A stretch of DNA of 64,000 bases from Ferribacterium limneticum (GTDB lineage: Bacteria; Pseudomonadota; Gammaproteobacteria; Burkholderiales; Rhodocyclaceae): NCBI RefSeq assembly GCF_020510565.1, contig NZ_CP075189.1, positions 3,586,501 through 3,650,500 on the forward strand, given 5' to 3'. Every line of letters begins with the position of its first letter. Within the stretch, counting starts at the first letter, position 1. A program made the translations under genes and the position numbers. Positions 35,707-43,388 of this stretch are shown here, in pieces. The notes beneath the pieces were generated by a model that was given only the letters and a program-made list of their open reading frames with translations, did no database searches and was not told the origin of the DNA.

Positions 35707-35837
35707 TGCTAATCCTTTGCTAGGTAGATTTTTGGCATATTCCAAGATAATAGCCGTGAACGCATGGCGCCAGCTAGCCCTTAGGTGGCTGCATAGATGA
35801 CGCTCATAGCTATACAGTAAGCTGCCGACAGTGCCGT

Positions 35838-35849
35838 ACCTTATAAGGT
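35838..35849. promoter_or_regulatory. 12-base palindrome upstream of the HNH-like gene
   Basis: ACCTTATAAGGT is a perfect palindrome 57 bases before the start codon at 35906, in the gap between divergent genes. It could be an operator; a single site, so weak evidence. Confidence 0.35.
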
Positions 35850-35905
35850 CAGCGGCTAGTTGAGACCTGCTCGAAAAACAAACTGAGCATCATGGAGAGC
35901 TTCAG

Positions 35906-36736
35906 ATGTATCGAAAACTCAACCCGCTGCCCGGGTGTATTCTCTGTGGTGAGCCTAAGCAGTTGGTTTTGAGCCATGTCGTGCCAAATTTCTTTCGGCG
36001 ATGGATGGCCAAAGAATTAGGCGAAGCCCCTCGCTTTCAAAACCCCCATACGCGAGTTGGCCAGTACCACCAAGACCTATCTAAGCACCGGCTATGCTGT
36101 TCGGACTGTGAATTAGCAATGAGCCGTGATGAAGCCTTCGCGCAGAAAAAATTTCTAGTTGAATGGCAAATTAAAGGGACTCGCAATCTCAGCTACGAGT
36201 CGTGGATGGCTAGATTTTTAGCGGGGATGGCGGCAAAAGCTGCTGCTGTGCTACTACACTCGCCGCCGTCGACTAAACGCGAAAGTGACTTAGACCTACC
36301 ATTTAACCAATTAACGAGAGTGTCGCTGCCTGAGCTTGAACGCGATATGTTGGCAAAAGCGCTTGAGGTATGGCGACAGTTTGTATTGGGTAAGTTGTCG
36401 ACGCCCGGTAGTCATGAACTCCATCTTCTAGGAATCGATACGAATAGGCTGCCTGGCTTACAAGGGGTGCTTGGCCACAACTACCTTCACTCTGAGGATT
36501 GCTCGGGTATTCTCCTCTTGCTGAATGGTGTTGCTGCTATCGGCGTGGTTCGGGGTAGCTCCGACTTCGTGCGCCGGTCAACCAGGGTAGCCATTCGGCA
36601 GGGGTGGGTTGGTCAGCAAAACTATGACATCCCATCAATGACGAAGGAAGTCCTGAAGGACTTGAGCGACGCAAACGTTAATACGTGGCAGATTGAACGA
36701 CAGCTCCTTGACGCAAAACAGTCAATGAAGCGGTAG
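35906..36736 (+). CDS. HNH-like zinc-finger protein of unknown function
   Basis: A 276-residue protein with an N-terminal HNH-like zinc site: C11-x2-C14 (CILCG), S23-H24 (VLSHVVPNFFRRW) and C65-x2-C68 (CCSDCE). This pattern resembles proteins annotated as HNH endonucleases, but the classical HNH asparagine/histidine triad is not clear. The rest (about 190 residues; MARFLAGMAAKAAAVLLH, LEVWRQFVLGKL) is unrecognised. Its A/T content is higher than the backbone, which suggests different ancestry. It is divergent from the nuclease gene, and might be a defence effector; inference only. Confidence 0.75.
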   Translation: MYRKLNPLPGCILCGEPKQLVLSHVVPNFFRRWMAKELGEAPRFQNPHTRVGQYHQDLSKHRLCCSDCELAMSRDEAFAQKKFLVEWQIKGTRNLSYESWMARFLAGMAAKAAAVLLHSPPSTKRESDLDLPFNQLTRVSLPELERDMLAKALEVWRQFVLGKLSTPGSHELHLLGIDTNRLPGLQGVLGHNYLHSEDCSGILLLLNGVAAIGVVRGSSDFVRRSTRVAIRQGWVGQQNYDIPSMTKEVLKDLSDANVNTWQIERQLLDAKQSMKR

Positions 36737-36754
36737 CTTTTTTGTGGATTTACC

Positions 36755-37051
36755 TTACCAAAGCTGATGCGCTGGATATCCCTCAAGCCGCCTCGCCGAG
36801 AGGATTTGCCATTCTTGAAGGAGTCCTGTCTCGGGCTCCTTTCCTCCAAGCACCAACCCGTCAAAATCAGCCATTGCGAACTCGGGGTCCAGCAACGGAC
36901 CTAGTTGAAGCTCGCCTTTGGAATTCACCAGGCTGAGCGACCGCCGGCCATCATGGTGGCCGACTCGCAGCAAACCCACGTAGACTTTCTCTAGCTCGGT
37001 GGCGCGCTGGCCTGCAACTCGCAGTGGCCGGACATCCAATACCTGAGCCAT
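36755..37051 (-). CDS. Passenger small protein of unknown function
   Basis: A 98-residue protein (MAQVLDVRPLRVAGQRATELEKVYVGLLRVG...LSLVNSKGELQLGPLLDPEFAMADFDGLVLGG), mostly beta-like. It follows the 37058 gene on the same strand with 6 bases between, so the two are cotranscribed. I recognise no family. A charged, compact protein with no signal peptide or membrane helix. Confidence 0.6.
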   Translation of the reverse strand: MAQVLDVRPLRVAGQRATELEKVYVGLLRVGHHDGRRSLSLVNSKGELQLGPLLDPEFAMADFDGLVLGGKEPETGLLQEWQILSARRLEGYPAHQLW

Positions 37052-37057
37052 GGCGCG

Positions 37058-37399
37058 CTACCAGCCCAGCAGGGCTTTGACCTGGCCCACTATCCACTGC
37101 TGCTCCTCAACTGAGAGGTCCCAAGCCTCGGCCTTCTGGGCGACGCCTCTCGCCATCCGGTCCAGGTTGGCTTCATAAGTCCAGTCGGGATGCTCCAGTG
37201 CCTTCCGTTGGCAATATGCCATGAGCTGCTGCGCAAGGTCATCGCAGTAGGAGTAGCGCCTCTGCAGTTCTTCCTCGGTGAGCCCGACGATGTACCGGTC
37301 GCCGACCTTTCGAGCGGCCAGCTTCGGTTGGGCGCCGGCCACCGCGCTGAGCGGTGTGCTGCGGGGGAAATCGTCAGGGATGGGCTTGTCGGTGGTCAT
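37058..37399 (-). CDS. Passenger small protein, possibly an immunity/antitoxin-like partner
   Basis: A 113-residue helical protein (MTTDKPIPDDFPRSTPLSAVAGAQPKLAARKVGDRYIVGLTEEELQRRYSYCDDLAQQL...WIVGQVKALLGW). The N-terminal pattern A-V-x-G-x-Q-P-K-L occurs in a family of plasmid- and island-borne proteins that I recall only as hypothetical. It begins 181 bases from the right end of the element and is transcribed inwards, before the 98-residue gene. Function unknown. Confidence 0.65.
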   Translation of the reverse strand: MTTDKPIPDDFPRSTPLSAVAGAQPKLAARKVGDRYIVGLTEEELQRRYSYCDDLAQQLMAYCQRKALEHPDWTYEANLDRMARGVAQKAEAWDLSVEEQQWIVGQVKALLGW

Positions 37400-37455
37400 G
37401 GCGCAACTCCGGTGGAGGGGTACGTCAACGCTAAGCCCTGGTCAGACGGTATTGG

Positions 37456-37470
37456 AGGGGCAACTGCTAC
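37456..37470 (-). repeat. Subterminal repeat at the right end of the element
   Basis: On the minus strand GTAGCAGTTGCCCCT, 13 of 15 bases equal to the TIR segment GTAGCACCTGCCCCT. It mirrors the second site at the left end (30666-30680). Confidence 0.6.
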
Positions 37471-37542
37471 ACAGTGCGGTTGCCGACCTTCATGGGGTTG
37501 GGGTGGCACCTGCCACCAAGCTGGATACGGCCAGCCAGGCCG

Positions 37543-37580
37543 CGGTTAATTTGTCTAGGGGCAGGTGCTACCTAATACCG
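37543..37580 (-). repeat. Right terminal inverted repeat of the element
   Basis: The minus strand begins CGGTATTAGGTAGCACCTGC at 37580; the first 30 bases equal the left end exactly. Confidence 0.92.
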
Positions 37581-37588
37581 GTCGCTTC
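37581..37588. repeat. Right target-site duplication
   Basis: GTCGCTTC follows the right inverted repeat and equals 30570-30577. The original sequence at the insertion site therefore read GACC-GTCGCTTC-AAGAAAAACG. Confidence 0.92.
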
Positions 37589-37591
37589 AAG

Positions 37592-37620
37592 AAAAACGCC
37601 CGCGCAATGCGGGCGTTTTT
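37592..37620 (+). terminator. Original purC terminator, displaced by the element
   Basis: AAAAACGCCCGC, loop GCAAT, GCGGGCGTTTTT followed by GTTTT. It is 4 bases after the right target duplication; without the element it would lie 28 bases beyond the purC stop. Confidence 0.85.
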
Positions 37621-37742
37621 GTTTTGCGATTCAGGACCGGGAATAAAAAGCTGCGGGGGCGATGGTATCTTTTTAGAGGCTGGGTTATGCCCGAAGGCGA
37701 CGTTCGGTGCCAAGAAAGGCAAATTCAACATTTATTGCTAAA

Positions 37743-38336
37743 TTAGCCACAAACCTTGTGGTTTGGACCTACCTGCAAGTGCTTGTTTCTAACGCCTACG
37801 TAGTTATTTCTGATGCGTTTATCTTTCAAACTGACGAGCGCCGGCATTTCTTTGTGGCTTCCAAAAAGAAGGTTCGTTGTGCGCTGAGCAAATTGTTCGG
37901 GGAGCGGCTCTTCAATCCATCGACCATCCTGATGAACGTATTTTGAATAAACCTCACAACCAGGCGAGATAGCCACTATCGAAAGGAGGACAGGCTTGCC
38001 GGATGCCATGTCAAGAACCAGCGGTATTTCAGGCCAAGTTTGCGGAGATTTTTTTATCGAACGCCACTCGATTACCTTTCCCGATTGATCTGGATTTACG
38101 AATCTAATGACATATTCTTTTGGCTTTGTGCCTGAACGGTTGCTTGCCCATTCGTCCCCTCCACCCTCCGAAATAAGCTCTCTTTCGACAACTAGAATGC
38201 GACCGTCTTGTAACTGAACCTCCTCTTTCCAGCTTTCAGAACAGGCACTGAGACATAGCCCAATCATCACGATGCCCATGTATTTTGCTGAATGGGTCAT
38301 TAACTGGCTAAGAAATTTTTTTCTGTCGTCCGACAT
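37743..38336 (-). CDS. Predicted lipoprotein of unknown function
   Basis: A protein of about 197 residues, right of the transposable element. Using ATG 38336 (AGGA upstream) it starts MSDDRKKFLSQLMTHSAKYMGIVMIGLCLSACSESW; the lipobox LSAC follows a hydrophobic stretch after residue 20, so the true start may be one of the inner ATGs (38300, 38279). The mature part (VQLQDGRILVVERELISEGGGD, RFVNPDQSGKVIEW) is not recognised. It is A/T-richer than its neighbours and has no clear operon partner, so horizontal origin is possible. Confidence 0.65.
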   Translation of the reverse strand: MSDDRKKFLSQLMTHSAKYMGIVMIGLCLSACSESWKEEVQLQDGRILVVERELISEGGGDEWASNRSGTKPKEYVIRFVNPDQSGKVIEWRSIKKSPQTWPEIPLVLDMASGKPVLLSIVAISPGCEVYSKYVHQDGRWIEEPLPEQFAQRTTNLLFGSHKEMPALVSLKDKRIRNNYVGVRNKHLQVGPNHKVCG

Positions 38337-38489
38337 GAATGAAGTCCTAATAAAATGACTTGGCATTGAGATTGGCAATCATATCGCATAACGTTTGACC
38401 GCTCCTGGCTGATCCCGGACCAACCCTTCAACTGAACCCCGCCCCCTCTCCCCGGTCAAATGTCCGTAACCCTGACAGAGGAGGCTGCC

Positions 38490-39263
38490 ATGAACCTGCT
38501 TTCCGATTTCCATGCGCAAGGGGTGCCCTTACCCCACATCCGGCGCATTGCCGCTGACCGCCCCTTGCACTGGCTGCGCGCCGGCTGGCAGGACGTCAAG
38601 GCCAACCCGCTGCCCTCGCTGGCCTATGGCCTGCTCTTCGCGCTGGGTGGCGACCTGATCATCCTCGCCCTGCTCCAGAGCCCGCATCTGCTCTCGGTTT
38701 CCATTTCCGGCTTCTTCCTCGTCGCGCCGCTGCTCGCGGCCGGGCTTTACGAGTTGAGCCGGCGCACCGAGGCCGGCGAGAAAATCCTGTTCATCGATTC
38801 GCTCAAGTGTTTCCGGCGCAACGGCCAGTCACTGGCCTTTTTTGGGCTGATCCTGGCCCTCATCATGCTGATGTGGGAACGTTTTTCCGCCGTCGCCTTC
38901 GCCCTGATCGACGCCACCTCGGCGCCGATGGCCAGCGCCTACCTCAACGAAATCCTCTTCGACGGCCAGCACCTGGCTTTCGCCGCCACCTGGTTCCTGC
39001 TCGGCGGCGTATTGGCGCTCTTCGTCTATGCGCTGAGCGTCGTTGCGGTCCCGCTCATGCTCGACCGCGACGCCGACGTGGCCACGGCCATGATGACCAG
39101 CCTGCGCGCCTTCGTGCGCAATGCCGGTCCCCTGCTGCTATGGGCAGCCATACTCGTCGGTCTGACTCTGCTCGGCTTCGCCACCCTGCTCTTCGGCCTG
39201 GTCCTGATCATGCCGATTCTCGGCCATGCCTCGTGGCATGCCTACCGCGAGCTTGTAGAATAG
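38490..39263 (+). CDS. DUF2189 family membrane protein
   Basis: A 257-residue inner-membrane protein of the DUF2189 family. It has a soluble N-terminus (LPHIRRIAADRPLHWLRAGWQDVKANPLPSLAYGLLFAL), about six membrane helices, and the motif AAGLYELSRRTEAGE. The start at ATG 38490 has GAGGAGG. The function is unknown. It is followed by a strong terminator and then by the M3 peptidase gene. Confidence 0.9.
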   Translation: MNLLSDFHAQGVPLPHIRRIAADRPLHWLRAGWQDVKANPLPSLAYGLLFALGGDLIILALLQSPHLLSVSISGFFLVAPLLAAGLYELSRRTEAGEKILFIDSLKCFRRNGQSLAFFGLILALIMLMWERFSAVAFALIDATSAPMASAYLNEILFDGQHLAFAATWFLLGGVLALFVYALSVVAVPLMLDRDADVATAMMTSLRAFVRNAGPLLLWAAILVGLTLLGFATLLFGLVLIMPILGHASWHAYRELVE

Positions 39264-39284
39264 GGTTTCTGCCCCCAGATTCAA

Positions 39285-39308
39285 CGGGCGGCCTGACCGC
39301 CCGTTTTT
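39285..39308 (+). terminator. Rho-independent terminator after the DUF2189 gene
   Basis: CGGGCGG (39285-39291), loop CCTGA, CCGCCCG (39297-39303), followed by TTTTTCTT. Confidence 0.85.
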
Positions 39309-39326
39309 CTTGCCTGGAATATAAAA

Positions 39327-41381
39327 ATGACGACCGCCAATCCCCTGCTCGATTTCTCCGACCTGCCGCGTTTTGACACCGTTCAGCCCGAACACGTCAA
39401 ACCGGCCATCGAATCGCTATTGACCGCCGGCCGCGAGCTGATCGAACGCCTGACCGCCGACACCACCCCGGCCACCTGGCAGGACTTTGCCGGTGCGCTA
39501 TCCGATGGCCTGGAGCCGTTCGGCCGCGCCTGGGGCATCGTCGGCCACCTGCATTCGGTCAATGACATTCCCGCCTGGCGCGAGGCTTACAACGAGATGC
39601 TGCCGGAAGTCTCGCGCTTCTACGCCGAACTCGGCCAGAACCTCAAGCTGTTCGAGAAATACAAGGCGCTGCGCGACAGCGCCGAATACGCCACGCTGAG
39701 CGTCGAACAGAAAAAGGTCGTCAACAACGAAGTGCGCGATTTCCGCTTGTCCGGCGCCGAATTGCCGGATGACCAGAAGCCGCGCTTCCAGGCGATCATG
39801 GAAGAACTGTCGCAGCTCTCGGCCAAGTTCGCCGAAAACCTGCTCGACGCGACCAACGCCTTCGCTGAAATCGTTACCGACGAAGCTGTGCTCGCCGGCC
39901 TGCCCGACGATGCCAAGGAAGCCGCCAAGACCGCCGCCGAGAAAGCTGGCGTCGAGGGCTGGCGTTTCAGCCTGCAAGCCCCGTCCTACGGCCCGGTCAT
40001 GCAGTACGCCGACAACCGCGAGCTGCGCGCCCGCATGTACCGCGCCTACGCGACGCGCGCCGCCGAATTCCACGATGGTTCGAGCAAGCCGGAATGGGAC
40101 AACACGCCGATCATCCAGCGCATGCTTGAACTGCGCGTCGAAGATGCGAAGATGCTCGGCTTCAACAATTTCGCCGAAGTGTCGCTGGCCCCGAAAATGG
40201 CCGACACGCCGGCCCAGGTGCTCGCTTTCCTGCGTGAACTCGCGGCCAAGGCCAAGCCGTTTGCCGAGAAGGACATCGCCGAACTGCGCGCCTTCGCCAA
40301 GGATGAACTCGGCCTGACCGACTTCCAGCCATGGGATGCGGCCTACGTTTCGGAAAAGCTGCTGCAGGCCCGCTACGCTTTCTCCGAGCAGGAAGTGAAG
40401 CAGTATTTCACCGAGCCCAAGGTGCTGGGCGGCCTGTTCAAGGTCATCGAGAGCCTGTTCAACGTCAAGGTCAAGCCCGATACGGCGCCGGTCTGGCACG
40501 AGGATGTCCGTTTCTACCGGCTGGAAAGCCCGGCCGGCGATCTGGTCGGCCAGTTCTACCTCGACCTTTACGCCCGCGAAACCAAGCGCGGCGGCGCCTG
40601 GATGGACGAAGCCCGCTCACGGCGCCGGGTGCTCAACGGCATTCAGAAGCCGATTGCCTACCTCAATTGCAACTTCTCGCGACCGAACGGCGGCAAACCG
40701 GCGACTTTCACGCACGACGACGTCACCACGCTGTTCCACGAAACCGGCCACGGCCTGCACCATCTGCTGACGCGCGGCGAAGAACTCGGCGTTTCGGGCA
40801 TCCACGGCGTCGAATGGGATGCCGTCGAACTGCCGTCGCAGTTCATGGAAAACTATTGCTGGGAATGGGAAGTGGTCGAGGGCATGACGGCCCACGTCGA
40901 TACCGGAGCCACCTTGCCGCGCGAACTGTTCGACAAGATGCTGGCCGCCAAGAACTTCCAGAGCGGCATGATGGCCGTGCGCCAGATCGAGTTCTCGCTG
41001 TTCGACATGCTGATCCATTCCGATTTTGACCCGAAATCCGGGTTGACCGTGATGGACGTGCTCAAGGACGTGCGCAAGGAAGTCGCCGTACTGCTGCCGC
41101 CGGAATGGCACCGTTTCCCGAACAGTTTTTCGCACATTTTCGGCGGCGGTTACGGGGCGGGCTATTTCAGCTACAAATGGGCCGAAGTGCTGTCGGCTGA
41201 CGCCTATGCGGCCTTCGAAGAGGCTGGAAATCCGTTCGATGCGACGGTCGGCAAGCGCTTCCTCGACGAAATCCTGTCGGTCGGCGGCTCGCGCCCGGCC
41301 ATCGAGTCGTTCAAGGCTTTCCGTGGTCGCGAACCGAGCGTCGATGCACTGCTTCGTCATAGCGGTATGATTGCGGCTTAA
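39327..41381 (+). CDS. prlC: M3-family oligopeptidase A
   Basis: A zinc metallopeptidase degrading short peptides in the cytoplasm, 684 residues. The HEXXH zinc site appears as FHETGHGLHHLL near residue 472, and the third zinc ligand glutamate follows in GVEWDAVELPSQFMENYCWE. The N-terminal half is helical and typical of the M3 family. E. coli OpdA/PrlC is the likely equivalent. The segment SDFDPKSGLTVMDV is encoded in part by a weaker copy of the dispersed motif. It lies 20 bases before a small exported glutaredoxin-like gene. Confidence 0.94.
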   Translation: MTTANPLLDFSDLPRFDTVQPEHVKPAIESLLTAGRELIERLTADTTPATWQDFAGALSDGLEPFGRAWGIVGHLHSVNDIPAWREAYNEMLPEVSRFYAELGQNLKLFEKYKALRDSAEYATLSVEQKKVVNNEVRDFRLSGAELPDDQKPRFQAIMEELSQLSAKFAENLLDATNAFAEIVTDEAVLAGLPDDAKEAAKTAAEKAGVEGWRFSLQAPSYGPVMQYADNRELRARMYRAYATRAAEFHDGSSKPEWDNTPIIQRMLELRVEDAKMLGFNNFAEVSLAPKMADTPAQVLAFLRELAAKAKPFAEKDIAELRAFAKDELGLTDFQPWDAAYVSEKLLQARYAFSEQEVKQYFTEPKVLGGLFKVIESLFNVKVKPDTAPVWHEDVRFYRLESPAGDLVGQFYLDLYARETKRGGAWMDEARSRRRVLNGIQKPIAYLNCNFSRPNGGKPATFTHDDVTTLFHETGHGLHHLLTRGEELGVSGIHGVEWDAVELPSQFMENYCWEWEVVEGMTAHVDTGATLPRELFDKMLAAKNFQSGMMAVRQIEFSLFDMLIHSDFDPKSGLTVMDVLKDVRKEVAVLLPPEWHRFPNSFSHIFGGGYGAGYFSYKWAEVLSADAYAAFEEAGNPFDATVGKRFLDEILSVGGSRPAIESFKAFRGREPSVDALLRHSGMIAA
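41022..41051 (-). repeat. Dispersed uptake-signal-like motif, copy 5 (degenerate)
   Basis: On the minus strand CACGGTCAACCCGG, then ATTTC, GGGTC, AAAATCG. It resembles copy 2, including the extra C, but the proximal tract is weak. It is within the M3 peptidase gene, so chance similarity is possible. Confidence 0.5.
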
Positions 41382-41401
41382 GCGTTTCAGGGAGAAAAGC
41401 C

Positions 41402-41881
41402 ATGCGTTATCTGCTCACTTTGTGTCTGGTGCTGGCGACTGCCGGCGTGCAAGCCGAAACCTATCGATGGACCGATACCGGCGGCCAAACCGTCGTTTCG
41501 GACACCCCGCCGCCGGGCCGGGCGAAAGGCGTTGTCAAGGTCGGCGGCAAGCCGGAAGCCAGCGATGGTCTGTCCTTTGCCACCAAACGGGCGATGGAGT
41601 CGTTTCCGGTCACGCTGTACACCTCCGCCGACTGCGTCAATGACTGCAAGAATGCACGCGACCTGCTGAGCGGGCGCGGCGTGCCTTTCACCGAAAAGAT
41701 GGTGCAAAAGCCGGAAGATGTCGCCGAACTCAAGGATCTGGTCGGCGACACTTTCGTGCCTTCACTGAAAGTCGGCAAGCAGAGTTCGCGCGGTTTTGAA
41801 GCAGGCGCCTACAACAACCTGCTCGACCTCGCCGGCTACCCGAAGAGCGCAGCCAAGATCACGAGCGGCGAGAGCAAGTGA
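41402..41881 (+). CDS. Exported glutaredoxin-like protein with DUF4124 domain
   Basis: A 159-residue periplasmic protein. The signal peptide MRYLLTLCLVLATAGVQA precedes a DUF4124 segment (ETYRWTDTGGQTVVSDTPPPG). Residues 70-145 have a glutaredoxin/thioredoxin fold: VTLYTSADCVNDCKNARDLLSGRGVPFTEKMVQKPEDVAEL and the cis-Pro region DTFVPSLKVG. The C-x3-C spacing of DCVNDC is not a usual redox CxxC, so disulphide chemistry is uncertain. The stop overlaps the xth start by 4 bases. Confidence 0.85.
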   Translation: MRYLLTLCLVLATAGVQAETYRWTDTGGQTVVSDTPPPGRAKGVVKVGGKPEASDGLSFATKRAMESFPVTLYTSADCVNDCKNARDLLSGRGVPFTEKMVQKPEDVAELKDLVGDTFVPSLKVGKQSSRGFEAGAYNNLLDLAGYPKSAAKITSGESK

Positions 41882-42645
41882 AGATCGCCAGCTGGAATGT
41901 AAACTCGCTCAAGGTCCGCCTGCCGCATCTACTCGACTGGCTGGCCTCGGCGAAACCGGACGCGCTATGCCTGCAGGAACTCAAGCTCGAAGACCACAAT
42001 TTCCCGCGCGCCGAGATCGAGGCGGCCGGCTACCACGTCGCTTTCTCCGGCCAGAAGACCTACAACGGCGTCGCCCTGCTCGCCCGCGAACCGATTGCCG
42101 ATGTCGTCTGCGGCAACCCGCATTTTCCGGACGAACAGAAGCGCCTGATCAGCGGCACAATCGGCGACACGCGCGTCATCTGCGCCTACATGCCGAACGG
42201 CCAGGAAGTGGGCTGCGACAAGTACGACTACAAGCTGCGCTGGCTTGACGGGCTGGCCGTCTGGATTGGCGAGGAAATGGCCAAGTACCCGAAGCTCGCG
42301 CTGTGCGGCGACTACAACATCGCCCCGGACGAGCGCGATGTGCACGACCCGAAACGCTGGGCCGACTGCATTCTCGTCTCGCCGCCCGAACGCGCCGCCT
42401 TCCAGCGCCTCATCGGACTCGGCCTGAGCGACAGTTTCCGGCTCTTCGAGCAGCCGGAAAAGACCTTCTCGTGGTGGGATTACCGGATGCTCGGCTTCCA
42501 GAAAAACCAGGGCCTGCGCATCGACCATGTCCTGCTCTCGAAACCGCTGGCCGACAGCTGCACAGCGGCCGGCGTCGACCGCGCCCCGCGCAAGCTGGAG
42601 CGGCCGTCGGATCACGCCCCGGTGTGGGCGGAAGTAGGCGGCTGA
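41878..42645 (+). CDS. xth: Exodeoxyribonuclease III (AP endonuclease)
   Basis: Repairs abasic sites and trims 3' DNA ends. The 255-residue product has the standard fold signatures: IASWNVNSLKVRLPHLLDWL, CLQELKLED (metal-binding Glu), GDYNIAPDERDVHDP (catalytic Asn and Asp), RIDHVLLS, and SDHAPVWAE (catalytic His). The GTG start (41878) overlaps the previous stop. It is followed after 2 bases by a Crp-type gene, so all three genes may be cotranscribed. Confidence 0.95.
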   Translation: MKIASWNVNSLKVRLPHLLDWLASAKPDALCLQELKLEDHNFPRAEIEAAGYHVAFSGQKTYNGVALLAREPIADVVCGNPHFPDEQKRLISGTIGDTRVICAYMPNGQEVGCDKYDYKLRWLDGLAVWIGEEMAKYPKLALCGDYNIAPDERDVHDPKRWADCILVSPPERAAFQRLIGLGLSDSFRLFEQPEKTFSWWDYRMLGFQKNQGLRIDHVLLSKPLADSCTAAGVDRAPRKLERPSDHAPVWAEVGG

Positions 42646-42647
42646 CC

Positions 42648-43316
42648 ATGAATTCCACGGTCAACCGGGAAAAAGTGCTGAATTTGTACCCGGCGCTGCG
42701 CGGCCTGCCAGCCGACCGGCTCGCCGCCCTGCTCCCGCCACAGGCCATCATGCAGCTACCGGCCGGCACCCAGGTTTTTGCCGAACACCAGCCCTGCCAG
42801 GGCTTCCCGCTGCTGCTCGAAGGCAGCATCAAGGTCATCAAGCTGGCCGCCAGCGGCCGCGAACTCATGCTCTACCGCGTCGCGCCCGGCGGCTCGTGCA
42901 TCATTTCATCGAGCTGCCTGCTCGGCCACACCGACTACAACGCCCGCGGCATCGCCGAAACGCCGCTCACCCTGCTCGCCCTGCCGGTCGGCGCCTTTGC
43001 TGCGTTGATGGTCGAGCACGCCCCGTTCCGCGATTTCGTCTTTCACCTGTTCGCCGACCGCATCGGCGAACTCATGCAACTGGTCGAGGAAGTCGCCTTC
43101 GCCCGCCTCGATCAGCGACTGGCCAAACTGATCCTGGCCCGCAATGAAACGGTGCTCGGCGTCACGCACCAGCAACTGGCCGACGAACTGGGCAGCGTCC
43201 GCGAAATCGTCAGCCGCCTGCTCAAAGGTTTTGCCGAGCAGGGTCTGGTCACGCTGGGCCGCGAACAGCTGACGGTAACCGACCGCGCCGGTCTGCAAAA
43301 ACTCGCTGCTGTGTGA
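42648..43316 (+). CDS. Crp/Fnr-family transcriptional regulator
   Basis: A 222-residue regulator: a cyclic-nucleotide-binding-like N-terminal beta-roll (FPLLLEGSIKVIKLAASGRELMLYRVAPGGSC), a dimerisation helix (FADRIGELMQLVEEVAFARLDQRLAKLI) and a C-terminal helix-turn-helix (VTHQQLADELGSVREIVSRLLKGFAEQGLV). Cysteines in GGSCIISSSCLLG and near HQPCQGF could serve redox or iron-sulphur sensing, but no classic Fnr cluster motif is seen. ATG 42648 is directly behind xth. Residues 3-13 (STVNREKVLNL) are encoded by a dispersed-motif copy. A DUF2892 gene follows and is a likely target. Confidence 0.92.
   Translation: MNSTVNREKVLNLYPALRGLPADRLAALLPPQAIMQLPAGTQVFAEHQPCQGFPLLLEGSIKVIKLAASGRELMLYRVAPGGSCIISSSCLLGHTDYNARGIAETPLTLLALPVGAFAALMVEHAPFRDFVFHLFADRIGELMQLVEEVAFARLDQRLAKLILARNETVLGVTHQQLADELGSVREIVSRLLKGFAEQGLVTLGREQLTVTDRAGLQKLAAV
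42655..42686 (+). repeat. Dispersed uptake-signal-like motif, copy 6
   Basis: Plus strand: CCACGGTCAACCGGG, AAAAAG, TGCTG, AATTT. It lies at codons 3-13 of the Crp-type regulator gene, in the same frame (TVNRE) as copies 1 and 3. Confidence 0.8.
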
Positions 43317-43388
43317 CCGAGGTTACATACGCCGCCGGGCCAGCCCGTTACATTGGCGTTGTACACATAACCTGACGGAGAACACACC

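Larger units (their letters stand above)
30578..37580. mobile_element. 7003-bp transposable element with IS1595-type transposase and passenger genes
   Basis: Bounded by inverted repeats that match over 30 bases without error and then over 36 of 38, and by an 8-base target duplication (GTCGCTTC on both sides). The one transposase (32460-33542) is of the IS1595 group, for which 8-base duplications and elements with passenger genes are known. The cargo comprises ten other genes: two overlapping helix-turn-helix-like genes, two membrane proteins, DUF6471, an S24/LexA-type repressor, a solitary HsdR-N nuclease, an HNH-like protein and two small conserved proteins. No motif of the host's dispersed 31-base family occurs within it, and the HNH-like gene is A/T-richer than the backbone. 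Inserted just after purC. Confidence 0.92.

Noticed and set aside
37707..37946. 79-codon plus-strand frame overlapping the orphan lipoprotein
   Set aside because: Antisense to the better-supported lipoprotein (signal peptide and lipobox); no ribosome-binding site.
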